NCBI RefSeq assembly: GCF_012976305.1
Contig: NZ_JABDSR010000007.1
Location: 89,958-153,957, forward strand
Direction of reading: 5' to 3'
DNA length: 64,000 nucleotides
Origin: Peptoniphilus faecalis
GTDB taxonomy: Bacteria; Bacillota; Clostridia; Tissierellales; Peptoniphilaceae
Program-made: the position numbers and the translations under genes
In this document: positions 7,611 through 16,748 of the stretch, in pieces
How positions within the stretch are numbered: the first letter of the stretch is position 1
Layout of the letters: every line of letters begins with the position of its first letter
Notes under the pieces: generated by a model
Seen by the model: only the letters and a program-made list of their open reading frames with translations
Told to the model about the DNA's origin: nothing
The model's database searches: none

Positions 7611-8453
7611 CTACCTCTTTTCAACAATTCCCATTGCAATTCCAAGAGGTGTTACAAACATTGGATTTTTTGGCTTTAATGTTTTTATTTTTATATTATC
7701 TTCAATATAATTTTCAATATTGTTTAAAAGAGCAGAACCACCAACTAAAATTATTTCGTTTACCTCACTGCCTTCAATTGCCTTATTTATTATCGAAATA
7801 ATTTTATCTACAACAGGTTTTACAATTGGAAAAATTTCACTATGCTTTTTAAAATCTCTTTTTAAAAGCTCCGCTTCTTCAAAAGAAATTTTATTTGCTC
7901 CAGAAAGTACTAGAGAAAAATGCGTGCCACCTGTGGCTTCATCTACTACTTTCGTTACCTTACCCTCTTTTAGTATTGATATTCCTGTTGTTCCACCGCC
8001 AATATCTACAACTGCCCCGTCTCTTAAATTAAGTATTTTATTAGCCGCTGTCGGTTCATCAAATACATCTACTACATTAAATCCTGCTGATTCAGCAACA
8101 TTTTTTACGACTCCACCATCTAAACTTTCTGTATTAGGTGGTATTGCCACGCCTGCATCAAAAAGTTCCACACCAATTTTATCTTCGATTTGTTTTTTTA
8201 ACTTTTTAACTATGTCACAAGCTCCAATGTAATCTACTACCATTCCATCTTTTATTACATTTGCAAATTCATAAGCTCCACATACTGGATTTTTATCTTC
8301 ATCTAATACAGCAAGTACAATAAAGGCTGTTCCCAAATCAATTCCTGTATACAGCTTTTTCTTTTTATCAATCTTAGGACTTGTAATTGATTTTTCGAAT
8401 TTTTCTATTAATTCATTTGTTTTATCGAAATTAATTTCTATCACCGTCCTCAT
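7611..8453 (-). CDS. EutJ-like actin/Hsp70-fold ATPase
   Basis: A 280-residue protein of the EutJ family, thought to act as a chaperone for microcompartment enzymes. Phosphate-binding motifs of the actin/Hsp70 fold are visible: YTGIDLGTAFIVLAV near residues 35-49, AVVDIGGGTTGISIL near 147-161, and EIILVGGSALLNNIE near 238-252. Length matches EutJ. ATG 8453 overlaps the end of the upstream gene by 23 bp; an in-frame GTG three codons later is a less likely start. No B12 enzyme is present here, so its client may be CutC, CutD or a shell protein. Confidence 0.92.
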   Translation of the reverse strand: MRTVIEINFDKTNELIEKFEKSITSPKIDKKKKLYTGIDLGTAFIVLAVLDEDKNPVCGAYEFANVIKDGMVVDYIGACDIVKKLKKQIEDKIGVELFDAGVAIPPNTESLDGGVVKNVAESAGFNVVDVFDEPTAANKILNLRDGAVVDIGGGTTGISILKEGKVTKVVDEATGGTHFSLVLSGANKISFEEAELLKRDFKKHSEIFPIVKPVVDKIISIINKAIEGSEVNEIILVGGSALLNNIENYIEDNIKIKTLKPKNPMFVTPLGIAMGIVEKR

Positions 8454-8949
8454 TATCTCTTATTGCCCATAATTTTATGAGATTTTTAAGTAATTTAATA
8501 TTATTATCTTCTTCATATTTACTAGATAAATATTCTTCAAATCTTATAGATTTAATTATTTTTTCTGCTAATTTTAAATCTAAATTAATGTTCATAAATT
8601 CTTTCTTTAGATTAATTTCTCTAAATCTTATGCCACAATTTAAATTTTCATTACTATAAATCTTGTATGATAAGTCACATAATTTATCTGAAAAATTTTT
8701 ATCTATATTCCTTATGCTCAGAGCAAATTCTTTTATATCAATGGCTAGATTAATTTCATCTATGATATTATCCTCACAATTTTTTTTATAAGCTTTCTTG
8801 ATTTTATTGTTAATATTAAAATCAATTTTAAAGTCGATTAAAAATTGTCTAGCCCCGGGAGTCAAGCGAGTGCCTTGTTTTATTTCATATGATGTAAAAG
8901 GACTTTTGAAATATAAATCTCTTAAATCATCCTCTGTTATAAATTTCAC
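8431..8949 (-). CDS. Protein with EutT/EutQ-like N-terminal segment, catalytic part absent
   Basis: A 172-residue protein. Residues 1-40 (KFITEDDLRDLYFKSPFTSY, then RLTPGARQFLIDFKI) resemble the N-terminal segment shared by EutT and EutQ and echoed in the PduL of this operon. The remainder is helical and charged, with no cobalamin adenosyltransferase cysteine cluster and no cupin. The start is GTG at 8949, overlapping the TAG of the EutP-like gene by one base. A role as scaffold or assembly factor is inference. It could also be a degenerate EutT-type enzyme retained after B12 dependence was lost. Confidence 0.7.
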   Translation of the reverse strand: MKFITEDDLRDLYFKSPFTSYEIKQGTRLTPGARQFLIDFKIDFNINNKIKKAYKKNCEDNIIDEINLAIDIKEFALSIRNIDKNFSDKLCDLSYKIYSNENLNCGIRFREINLKKEFMNINLDLKLAEKIIKSIRFEEYLSSKYEEDNNIKLLKNLIKLWAIRDNEDGDRN

Positions 8950-9389
8950 TAATCTTCACATCCCTTTATAAATTCTTCTAGCTCATCTAGACCTTCATGT
9001 GTCTTATTAGAAACTAGAAAAATATTTTCTGTTCCAATCTCTAATGCCTTTTCATGTATTTCTTTTAATTTAATTTCTTCTACTAAATCTATTTTTGTAA
9101 TTACTGTTGCACATATTCTTGTAAAAGATTTTGCAAAATTAGGCGGATAAATAAACTCATCATCTGCTGATACTACAAACAATGTTCCCAAGGCTTGGTT
9201 TTGAGATATCATTATAATCGCATTATTTAAATAATTCATTTCTAAATATTCACCAGGAATCTCTATAGTTTTGTCCCTATAATATAAATCAAGTGAAACC
9301 TTTTTATTATTACTATCCTTTTCTATAAAATCCGCTAATTTTGTCTTACCTGAATTGTTTTTGCCAACAATTACCCATTTTCTTTTCAT
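8949..9389 (-). CDS. EutP/PduV-like small GTPase
   Basis: A 146-residue P-loop protein: Walker A-like GKNNSGKT at the N terminus, a DxxG-region replacement near IEIPGEYLE, and the guanine-specificity motif TKID. EutP/PduV proteins associate with the shell and have been linked to particle positioning or acetate-kinase-like activity in some members. I place the start at ATG 9389, which overlaps the TGA of the EutS gene (ATGA); an upstream in-frame TTG at 9407 is less credible. It is slightly shorter than typical EutP. Confidence 0.9.
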   Translation of the reverse strand: MKRKWVIVGKNNSGKTKLADFIEKDSNNKKVSLDLYYRDKTIEIPGEYLEMNYLNNAIIMISQNQALGTLFVVSADDEFIYPPNFAKSFTRICATVITKIDLVEEIKLKEIHEKALEIGTENIFLVSNKTHEGLDELEEFIKGCED

Positions 9390-9721
9390 GATTTTGTTAC
9401 TTCGCAAACATTAAATCCTAAAATTTCCTTGAAATATCTTTGTACTTCTGCAAGAGCTGTGTGCACTCCTTCGACATCTCCATTAATTAATACTGCTCCA
9501 TTAAATCTATCTACAAATGCAATATCTACGCTTGCAGCTTTTGAAGCTATGTCAGCGGCTATTATTGAACTTTCTGTCGGTGTTAAGGTTAAAATCCCAA
9601 GAGAGCCCTCGTCCACCCCTATTCTGTCATTTACATTTGGATCAGGCGAAGATATTAAATGAAGCAATGTTATTTGTTTGCCGGGAACAGTTTCTTGAAT
9701 AATTCTTTGTAAATTTTCCAT
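9386..9721 (-). CDS. EutS/PduU-type circularly permuted BMC-H shell protein
   Basis: About 111 residues. RIIQETVPGKQITLLHLISSPD at the N terminus and GILTLTPTESSIIAADIASKA are hallmarks of EutS, and the C terminus CEVTKS is close to the E. coli EutS ending. EutS/PduU hexamers have a permuted fold and a plugged or bent pore, and help shell curvature. AGGAG lies five bases before ATG 9721; an in-frame GTG at 9727 overlaps that site and is less likely. It directly follows cutD. Confidence 0.96.
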   Translation of the reverse strand: MENLQRIIQETVPGKQITLLHLISSPDPNVNDRIGVDEGSLGILTLTPTESSIIAADIASKAASVDIAFVDRFNGAVLINGDVEGVHTALAEVQRYFKEILGFNVCEVTKS

Positions 9722-9729
9722 ACCCACTC

Positions 9730-10680
9730 CTAATGTCTAACAAGGTTTACATCTATATTTTCACTTCTTATCCAATTTTCAATATTGTCTAAATCTTCTT
9801 CTGATAAAGAGAACTCTCCCTCCATAGGATAAACCATGTCAAGTTGATCGTATTTTCCTACTCCATATCTGTGATAAGGAAGTATATCAATACCTTCAAA
9901 ATTTTTAAAGAATCTATATGGCTCTAAGAAATTGACAACTTCTTGTATTTCTTCAAAGCTATCGTTAACTCCCTTTAAGATTGGCATCCTGATTCTAACT
10001 CGGGAACCATTTTCAAGTAAATATTTTAAATTATTTAAAATTAATTCATTGTTAACTCCAGTTAACTCTTTGTGTTTTATTGGATCCATTTGTTTTATGT
10101 CAAATAGGAATAAATCAACATGTTCTTTAATTTTTTTGAGTTTTTCTATATCAGTGTAACCGCAAGTTTCAATCGCTGTGTTAATGCCTTCTATATGAGC
10201 ACTTTCAAGTAGTGAAATTAAACTTTCTGCCTGTGCTGTACATTCGCCTCCACCGACAGTAAGACCGCCACCACTCATTCTGTAAAAGTCCTTGTCTTCA
10301 TTTACAATTTCTATAAGTTCAGTTATTCTTTTATCTTCTCCTCTTACTTCAATTGCATTTTGAAGACAAGCTTTTTCACATCTTTTACAGTTTATACATT
10401 TTATATCTCTACGGACTTTATGTTCACTATTCTCCATATAGTGAATGTTTTTAGGACATACAGGAACACATGCTCCACAATTTATACAAGCATTTCTTTT
10501 AAGCATAACTTGATGTTCATATTTTAAGCCTTCTGGATTAGAACACCATTTACATCTCAAGGGACAACCTTTGAAAAATATTATTGTTCTAATACCCGGT
10601 CCATCGTGAACATTGTATTTTTGGACATTAAATATCCTAGCAGTCCTCTCAAGTTGTGCTTCATTTAATCCTCTGTCCAT
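9730..10680 (-). CDS. cutD: Choline TMA-lyase activating enzyme (radical SAM glycyl-radical activase)
   Basis: A 316-residue radical-SAM activase that installs the glycyl radical on CutC. The SAM cluster motif CxxxCxxC is KGCPLRCKWCSNPEG. Two 4Fe-4S ferredoxin-type sites follow, CINCGACVPVCPKN and CINCKRCEKACLQNA, then GGGLTVGGGECTAQ. Family length and domain order are standard. The neighbour upstream is cutC, 18 bp away, with AAAGGAT before the ATG at 10680. S-adenosylmethionine cleavage by a reduced cluster abstracts hydrogen from the CutC glycine. Confidence 0.97.
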   Translation of the reverse strand: MDRGLNEAQLERTARIFNVQKYNVHDGPGIRTIIFFKGCPLRCKWCSNPEGLKYEHQVMLKRNACINCGACVPVCPKNIHYMENSEHKVRRDIKCINCKRCEKACLQNAIEVRGEDKRITELIEIVNEDKDFYRMSGGGLTVGGGECTAQAESLISLLESAHIEGINTAIETCGYTDIEKLKKIKEHVDLFLFDIKQMDPIKHKELTGVNNELILNNLKYLLENGSRVRIRMPILKGVNDSFEEIQEVVNFLEPYRFFKNFEGIDILPYHRYGVGKYDQLDMVYPMEGEFSLSEEDLDNIENWIRSENIDVNLVRH

Positions 10681-10698
10681 TTTAATCCTTTCTACTTC

Positions 10699-13239
10699 TT
10701 AGAAGTGTTCAAGCATTGTACGACTTATAATTTCATCTTGTACATCTTTACATAATTCTACGAAGAATGCAGAGTAGCCAGCTACACGTACAACTAAATC
10801 TCTGTGTTTTTCTGGATGCTTTTGTGCATCTATCATAGTTTCATTGTCAAGATAGTTGAATTGCATTTCTCCGTTTCCATACATACTTGCTGTACGAAGA
10901 AGTGTGATAAGTGCATTTTCTCCTTCTTTAGAATCAAGTAATCCCTTTTGAATCTTGAAATTATGCACCATACCCATATTCATTGAATCATTAGCTATTT
11001 TTGAAACTGATTTAATAATAGCAGTAGGTCCCTTGTAATCGGCTCCTTGAGTTGGTGAAATACCATCTGAAAGTGGAGCCCATGCTTCACGCCCATTTGC
11101 TGACGCTCCTGTCATTTGACCAAAAGGCGTGTTATTTGAAATTGAAAGAGTCCCATGACATAGTCTTGAGTAAAGTGTCTTGTATTTAGCGTGTTCTCTT
11201 TCAGTAAATATAATTACATCATTACAAATATCATCTGCATAACTGTCATCATTACCGTATTTAGGTGCATCTAAACAATCTCTTCTTACTTGCTCATATC
11301 CCTTAAAGTCTGCCTTAAGAGCTGTATTAAGTTCATTAAGCGTATATTTCTTATCATCAAATACTAATTTCTTAATAGCTGCCATTGAGTCTGCATAGGT
11401 TGCAAGTCCTGACCATACAACTCCCGGTCCGAAGTTATACATTGCTCCACCTGCTGATACGTCTTTACCTGATTCCATACATCCTTCATACATAATTGAC
11501 ATAAGTGGCTTTGGTGCTATATCTCTATGTGCTATTTGAGACAATGTTGTAGCAGCTGCTGTAAGTTTTGTGATATATGCTATTTGATCTTTAACCGCCT
11601 TTTCAAATTCTTCATATGTTTTGTATTGAGATAAATCCCCTTGATCTGGAGTAACTTGCTTTCCATACCATAGTGGTACACCGTGATTTAAAGTAAGTTC
11701 AATTGCTATTGGCCATTGTGTATATGAAGTTGAAGTCCATTGATATAGTCTTCCTGATTTTTGAGGTTCAACGCAGCCCATCATGCAATAATCTCTGGCA
11801 TCTTCTACACTTACGCCTTTAGCAAGCATCATCTTAATGTGAGTGTCATCAAAGTGACAAGCAGGAAATCCCATACCACTTCTAACTACATCTACAATTT
11901 TTCTCAAATACTTTTCAGGTGATTTATTGTGAATTCTAGTTGCAAGTGATGGTTGATAAATTTTTACATGTCTAACTGCATCCATTAATAGGTAAGTTAA
12001 ATCATTTGTTGCATCTTTTCCCTCTCTAGTTACACCACCAACTGTCATATTTACAAATGGTTGATATCCTGCGAAGAATTTAGATGAGCCTTCACTTGTT
12101 AGCCACATCATTTCACTCATTTTGATTAGCATACATCCTGCAAGGTCAAAGGCTTCGTAATTATTCAATCTTCCTGATTCAATGTCAGCTTTATAGAAAG
12201 GATACATATACTGATCGACTCTACCAATTGACATACCAGTTTGATTTTCTTCAACTACTAGAAGTGACTCAATTGTAAATACTGATTGAATTGCTTCCCA
12301 GAAAGTTCTTGGTTTATGCGCTGGTACATATGCATTTACTTCAGCGATTTGTTCAAGCTCTCTCTTTCTCTTTGGATCGGTTTCCTTTGCTGCAAGTTCT
12401 TTTGCATATTCACTCATTCTTCTTGCATAAATCATTACACCTTCAGTTGTGTCTATAACTGATTTATAAAAATAAATTTTATTAATATCTTCTGGGTTAG
12501 AATAATCTAATTTTTCTAAATGAGCCTTTGCTTCATTTTGAATATCAATCATGCCTTTTTTCATAAGGATTACATCATATCCCGGGTTAGAATCTCCACC
12601 ACCATTTATTTGGTGATAAGAACAATCTGATACAAAGGATTCACCCGATAATTCCCAAACCCCTGCATCTCTATACATGGCTTCACAAGATTCATCTAAA
12701 GATCTACCTTCCCAATATGGAAATAATACTTCTCGACAATATTTTTTGTCTTCTTCTGAAATATAAAATGGATCTTGAGGTCTTGTTGCAATAGTGTCAA
12801 GTTCTTCCTCTAACCATCTCCATGAAATATCAGGTGAGAATGCTCCACTTCTTGGCGCTCCGCAAGGTGCTCCAACAATAAGTTCGTTATCTTGTATTAC
12901 AAGGGGTGCAGTTTCGCAACATTTTCTAAAAGATTTTGCTCTTAATACAATTTTTGGCATTCCTGGATTTTCTTTTGCAAGTTCTGTTACAATCTTCGCT
13001 CTATGTAGAGTGATTGTTGGCACTTGTTTTAAGAAGTTTTCCTTTAATGCCACATGTCTCTTAGTGGGACCATCTGGTATTTCTGTACCACATGAATCGT
13101 CATTACATGTTGCTGTTTTGTCTTCCTTTACTATGCTATTAGTTACTTGTTCAAACATGTTTCGAAGGTTTCTTCTTTCCTCTTCTGTCATGCGTTCAGT
13201 AGCTTTAGCTAATTGTTTTGAAAATTCTTTTAAATCCAT
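10699..13239 (-). CDS. cutC: Choline trimethylamine-lyase (glycyl radical enzyme)
   Basis: 846 residues, the same length as the characterised Desulfovibrio alaskensis enzyme. It cleaves choline to trimethylamine and acetaldehyde. The key residues fall at the same numbers: Y208, D216 (NGGGDSNPG), F395, thiyl C489 and general base E491 in MMGCVEPQ, Y506, and the glycyl radical G821 in RVAGYSAFF. This distinguishes it from diol dehydratases and pyruvate formate-lyase. The short N-terminal helix lacks the long extension of the Klebsiella type. AGGAG precedes the ATG. It would be packaged in the shell with CutD and the aldehyde dehydrogenase. Confidence 0.98.
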   Translation of the reverse strand: MDLKEFSKQLAKATERMTEEERRNLRNMFEQVTNSIVKEDKTATCNDDSCGTEIPDGPTKRHVALKENFLKQVPTITLHRAKIVTELAKENPGMPKIVLRAKSFRKCCETAPLVIQDNELIVGAPCGAPRSGAFSPDISWRWLEEELDTIATRPQDPFYISEEDKKYCREVLFPYWEGRSLDESCEAMYRDAGVWELSGESFVSDCSYHQINGGGDSNPGYDVILMKKGMIDIQNEAKAHLEKLDYSNPEDINKIYFYKSVIDTTEGVMIYARRMSEYAKELAAKETDPKRKRELEQIAEVNAYVPAHKPRTFWEAIQSVFTIESLLVVEENQTGMSIGRVDQYMYPFYKADIESGRLNNYEAFDLAGCMLIKMSEMMWLTSEGSSKFFAGYQPFVNMTVGGVTREGKDATNDLTYLLMDAVRHVKIYQPSLATRIHNKSPEKYLRKIVDVVRSGMGFPACHFDDTHIKMMLAKGVSVEDARDYCMMGCVEPQKSGRLYQWTSTSYTQWPIAIELTLNHGVPLWYGKQVTPDQGDLSQYKTYEEFEKAVKDQIAYITKLTAAATTLSQIAHRDIAPKPLMSIMYEGCMESGKDVSAGGAMYNFGPGVVWSGLATYADSMAAIKKLVFDDKKYTLNELNTALKADFKGYEQVRRDCLDAPKYGNDDSYADDICNDVIIFTEREHAKYKTLYSRLCHGTLSISNNTPFGQMTGASANGREAWAPLSDGISPTQGADYKGPTAIIKSVSKIANDSMNMGMVHNFKIQKGLLDSKEGENALITLLRTASMYGNGEMQFNYLDNETMIDAQKHPEKHRDLVVRVAGYSAFFVELCKDVQDEIISRTMLEHF

Positions 13240-13248
13240 AACTTTCTC

Positions 13249-14688
13249 CTAACTATCTTTTATATTTTTATATACTTCCTTGAATAAATTACTTCCTTCT
13301 TTTGATTTATTTATAAAATCTTTAAATTTATTTGATCTATTATCGTCCTTCATTGCAATTTGTTTGTATCTAACAAAATGGTTTGGATTTAAACTTGTTG
13401 ATTTTTGTCCAGTTATTTGTTTATTCGTAACTATAAAACTAAGTGGCAAGTTGGAACTAAGCCCTATAGTTCCAAATCCCGTCGATGTGTTTACCAAAAC
13501 CCTTGCAACAGGTTTTTTCTCTATAAATTGTTCAATTACATAATTGTCATTAGAATAAATAGAAAGACTTTGTCCTTTTTCGTCATTTAATATTAGTTCC
13601 ACACATTTTTCACAAGCATTTAGCCAGTCATCTTCTATATACATTGAAAGTATTGGATGATATTTTTCCTTAGAATATGGCGAGTTTATAGACACATAGG
13701 GCTTAGTTACGATTAAGACTTTTATATCCCTATCAGTTTTTATATCAGCCATTTTAAGAAGCTCTTTTGCACTTCTTCCTATGAGTTCTTTTCTAATTTG
13801 TAAACTATCATCATATAAAATCTTTTGAAGTTTTATATGCTCTTCCTTAGTTAAAAAATAGGCTCCATTACTTGAAAAATAATTTTTTGCACCATCGTAA
13901 GCTTCATGATCTACAACCACTGCTTGCTCAACTCCTGGAAGAAGTCCATTGTTGAAGCTCTTACTTGCTATAATTTCCTTTGCTACACTTTCTAAGTCAG
14001 CGTTTTTGTCAATGAAAACAATATTATTTCCCATTTCCGCTAAAAAATGATCTGCATTTTTATTCTTTATACTTAACTTTTCATCACTTAATACATTTTC
14101 TATTATTAGAGAAATCTCTTCGCTTTCTACTAAAGTCTCATTAGATAAATCTGAATTTATCTTTAGTATAGAAACTACATTTCTAAGATATAAGTTTTCA
14201 TAACAAATATCAGTGATTTCTTCCACCATTTTTATAATAGTTTTTTTAACTTTTTTATTAGCCACAATAATCACTGGATTTCTTGCACTAATTGCCATAT
14301 AAATTATTTGAAAAGTTGTAAGAACGCTAAGATATGGTGCAATATATGCAAGTATTGTTCCCTTAGGCAGAGCAACAAAAACTTCCTTTGTGTTTTCAGA
14401 TTTTATTACATCAAAAACCTTGGGGAAATTCTTTAACTCCTCGTCTATATTTTCGAGATAAAAATTAGCAAGATTATATTCATCCATTTCATTGCCATAG
14501 CAGCTTTCTTCATAGGACATATGAGTTAAAGATTTTAAATTTTTCTTCATATATAGTTTTATTTGGTCTTTTAAACTTTCTATTTGATTATCTTTAAATT
14601 CTTTTAAGCTATCCCTTGCTATTACGGCGTCTTCTATTAAAATTCTCGCTTCTTGAAGAGACAAAAGATCATAATCAATAATTTTCAT
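13249..14688 (-). CDS. Aldehyde-dehydrogenase homologue lacking the catalytic cysteine (probable pseudoenzyme)
   Basis: 479 residues, homologous along most of its length to the acylating aldehyde dehydrogenase at 4046-5683 and starting in the same way (DYDLLSLQEARILIEDAVIA). At the position of catalytic C251 it has proline: KSFNNGLLPGVEQ against KTFDNGTICASEQ. The NAD-site segment GGPGMVKAAYSAGKPAIG is replaced by an unrelated stretch, and the STNPTS motif is lost. The fold-specific C-terminal region (ARVLVNTSTGFGTIGLSSNLPLS) is retained. The frame is intact with AAGGAGG before the ATG, so this is an expressed structural or regulatory paralogue rather than debris. The C-terminal encapsulation helix of the active enzyme is not obvious. 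Confidence 0.88.
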   Translation of the reverse strand: MKIIDYDLLSLQEARILIEDAVIARDSLKEFKDNQIESLKDQIKLYMKKNLKSLTHMSYEESCYGNEMDEYNLANFYLENIDEELKNFPKVFDVIKSENTKEVFVALPKGTILAYIAPYLSVLTTFQIIYMAISARNPVIIVANKKVKKTIIKMVEEITDICYENLYLRNVVSILKINSDLSNETLVESEEISLIIENVLSDEKLSIKNKNADHFLAEMGNNIVFIDKNADLESVAKEIIASKSFNNGLLPGVEQAVVVDHEAYDGAKNYFSSNGAYFLTKEEHIKLQKILYDDSLQIRKELIGRSAKELLKMADIKTDRDIKVLIVTKPYVSINSPYSKEKYHPILSMYIEDDWLNACEKCVELILNDEKGQSLSIYSNDNYVIEQFIEKKPVARVLVNTSTGFGTIGLSSNLPLSFIVTNKQITGQKSTSLNPNHFVRYKQIAMKDDNRSNKFKDFINKSKEGSNLFKEVYKNIKDS

Positions 14689-14697
14689 AATTCCTCC

Positions 14698-15303
14698 TTA
14701 TGGAAGCAAATTATCTATCTCATATCTTTCTGTAATACTATATAAATCTCTGTGTGGACTTGGAATTACAAGTTTCGCATAAATATCTGCTCCCATTTCC
14801 TTTACTGCTCTTTCACCTGCAGCTACTGCAGCTTCAACTGCAGCTACATCTCCTGAAACTAGAACTGAAATATATCCACTTGCCACATTTTCATAGCCTA
14901 TAAATTCTACATCTGCCGCCTTAATCATTGCATCTGCTGCCTCTAATACAAATACAAGCCCAAAAGTTTCAATTCCACCAAGTGCTCTAACTCTTACACT
15001 CTCATTTACATCATTGATCCCATGAACTGCAAGCACGTCTGCAACAGCCTTCACAGGTCTTTTCATAACATTTGCTGCAGTTACTTTTCCAATTTTTTTT
15101 GCAGCTTCAGCTCCACTTGATACAGATGATTCCACTGCAGCTATGTCTCCCTTAACCATTACAGTTACAAGAGTAGATCCAACATTTTCATAAGATACAA
15201 GCTCTACATCTGCTGCTTTTAACATTTTATCCGCAGCTTCAATTGCTGGTAACATACCCAGTGTCTCAACTAAACCAGCTGCTTCATTTCCTAAACACCT
15301 CAT
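14698..15303 (-). CDS. Tandem-domain BMC-T shell protein (PduT/EutL class)
   Basis: A 201-residue protein with two BMC domains: residues about 9-85 (AAGLVETLGMLPAIEAADKM...GSTLVTVMVKGDIAAV) and about 106-185 (ALGGIETFGLVFVLEAADAM...ASGYISVLVSGDVAAV). Trimers mimic hexamers and often form larger gated pores. No pore cysteine is seen (the only Cys is at position 3), so a PduT-like Fe-S site is unlikely. AGGAGG lies before the ATG. It sits 9 bp before the pseudo-dehydrogenase gene. Confidence 0.95.
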   Translation of the reverse strand: MRCLGNEAAGLVETLGMLPAIEAADKMLKAADVELVSYENVGSTLVTVMVKGDIAAVESSVSSGAEAAKKIGKVTAANVMKRPVKAVADVLAVHGINDVNESVRVRALGGIETFGLVFVLEAADAMIKAADVEFIGYENVASGYISVLVSGDVAAVEAAVAAGERAVKEMGADIYAKLVIPSPHRDLYSITERYEIDNLLP

Positions 15304-15311
15304 AAAACCTC

Positions 15312-15575
15312 CTATTTTATATATGAATTTATAGTTTCTTTTTGCTCAGGCGTTGCACTGTAATATACAACTAACTTATCCTTTATTAAATCATAACCAT
15401 CTTCATTTATAAGCCCATTTTCTTTAGCTGTCATAAGTGATTCCACGATAATGCTTAGCTTAAAGGCTTTATGATCTTTGTACTCCTCATGAAGTGAATT
15501 ATATATTTCTTCTGCCGAAACTTTGTCATGATTTGTTAAATATTTAAGGATTTCGTAATTTAATGGTCTTCTCAT
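15312..15575 (-). CDS. Small winged-helix-like protein, function unknown
   Basis: An 87-residue soluble protein. The N-terminal half (LNYEILKYLTNHDKVSAEEIYNSL) looks like a winged-helix segment, followed by helices (IIVESLMTAKENGLI) and a possible wing at YDLIKDKLVVYYS. It could be a small regulator of the operon or an assembly factor; no close relative is recognised. The start overlaps the stop of the transporter gene at 15575, and GGAGG precedes it. Confidence 0.72.
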   Translation of the reverse strand: MRRPLNYEILKYLTNHDKVSAEEIYNSLHEEYKDHKAFKLSIIVESLMTAKENGLINEDGYDLIKDKLVVYYSATPEQKETINSYIK

Positions 15576-16663
15576 TATTTATTTCCTCCCTTGATATAAT
15601 CTAGAGGATTCACACTCATGATAAAAATTCCAAAAGCCATTAATAGAGATGCAAACCATGTCGTAGGTGCAAGCTCGTATCCAGGGTTTTTAAGAATTAC
15701 TCCAAGTATTATCCAACAGAAGAAGGGCCCAAAGAAAGCATATGTTCCGTTAAGTGCCATGCCAAGTGCTGTACCACACATTGAATTACCCTTATACCAA
15801 GTGTTGAATGTCAAAAATGTGAATAAACCACTGATTAAGAATATTAAAACTGTCTTATCAGTGAGTGCAGTTGTTGTTAGACTTGCAATTAATGAAACAC
15901 CACTTCCCTCAATTATTCCTAGAATTGGAAGTACAATTAAAAAGTTAAAAATTGTACTTGTTGTTTGACGAATTGCAATACCAATCTCTGAATCAATCAT
16001 CGCAGTGCCAAATCCTGCAATTGTTCCTTCAAGTCCCCATCCAAAAGCTGCTATAAATGCCATGATCATTCCAAGTATCATCCCTGGTTTGATTTCTCCA
16101 CTTAGACCAGACACTCCTATAATCGCACTAGCTATAAAACAGATTAAGATACCAAAAATCATTCTTGGACTTAACTTCTGTTTAAAAATCACTCTGCCTA
16201 AAATTGCTCCAATAGACACATTAAGTCCTGCTATTGGAATTACTACTGGTCCACCAGCTACTATCGCAAGCACATATGCAACTCCTGCTATTGGCGCACC
16301 TACAATAGCTGCAAAAATCATTATAAGTCCTGGTTTAGTCTTTACAGTTTTTACAAAGTCTTCAAATTTTCCCTTTATTAAGGCATTTACTATTGCCCAG
16401 AATGCTGATAGCAAATCATTGATTCCCGTCGCTAATGTTCCAAGTATAAATGCTACTGCCATTGCTGATAGGGGAGATTTTTCTCCGTACCAGCCAGCCC
16501 ATACTCCATAAGTTGTCGCTGTTGTAACAAACGCTGTGTATAAACCATATGTAACTCCAGAATAAATTCCAACTTTAATCCCCTTTTTGAAATATGTACT
16601 ATCTAATTTCTTTTTCGCAAGATCAGCTCTATTTGTAGAGCCATTACTTACTACCTCTTCCAT
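15575..16663 (-). CDS. DMT/EamA-like membrane transporter, first gene of choline operon
   Basis: About 362 residues with ten predicted membrane segments after a short polar N terminus (about 30 residues). Segments such as AVAFILGTLATGINDLL, GLIMIFAAIVGAPIAGVAYV and MFGILICFIASAIIGV fit the drug/metabolite transporter superfamily. A start at ATG 16663 is chosen because AAAGGAGG precedes it. As the first gene of a choline operon it is a candidate importer of choline or exporter of trimethylamine, but substrate is not readable from sequence. Other choline clusters usually carry small EmrE-like or BCCT carriers instead. Confidence 0.88.
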   Translation of the reverse strand: MEEVVSNGSTNRADLAKKKLDSTYFKKGIKVGIYSGVTYGLYTAFVTTATTYGVWAGWYGEKSPLSAMAVAFILGTLATGINDLLSAFWAIVNALIKGKFEDFVKTVKTKPGLIMIFAAIVGAPIAGVAYVLAIVAGGPVVIPIAGLNVSIGAILGRVIFKQKLSPRMIFGILICFIASAIIGVSGLSGEIKPGMILGMIMAFIAAFGWGLEGTIAGFGTAMIDSEIGIAIRQTTSTIFNFLIVLPILGIIEGSGVSLIASLTTTALTDKTVLIFLISGLFTFLTFNTWYKGNSMCGTALGMALNGTYAFFGPFFCWIILGVILKNPGYELAPTTWFASLLMAFGIFIMSVNPLDYIKGGNK

Positions 16664-16712
16664 ATTGTCGCCTCCTTTAGTTTCTTTTATTGCAAACATT
16701 TTCTTTACCAGT

Positions 16713-16748
16713 ATTTTATTATTTTCCCCAGCGTGATAGTCAATATCA
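16713..16748 (-). promoter_or_regulatory. Candidate promoter and operator of the choline operon
   Basis: On the minus strand TTGACT (16743-16738) is followed after 19 bp by TAAAAT (16718-16713), giving a start site about 45-50 bases before the transporter gene. The 19-bp gap is too long for ordinary sigma-A promoters but typical of MerR-controlled ones. An inverted repeat, TGATA-TTGAC-TATCA (16748-16734), overlaps the -35. Alternative -10 choices with 16-17 bp spacing exist but match less well. Confidence 0.45.

Noticed and set aside
12794..13252. 152-codon plus-strand frame opposite the start of cutC
   Set aside because: Antisense to cutC with Ser/Phe-rich low-quality sequence; no motif or site.
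13249..14688. Treating the second aldehyde dehydrogenase as an active duplicate enzyme
   Set aside because: The catalytic Cys and NAD-binding residues are missing, so activity is not supported.
16005..16511. 168-codon plus-strand frame opposite the transporter
   Set aside because: The Pro/Ile/Ala-rich composition mirrors the complementary membrane helices; not a gene.
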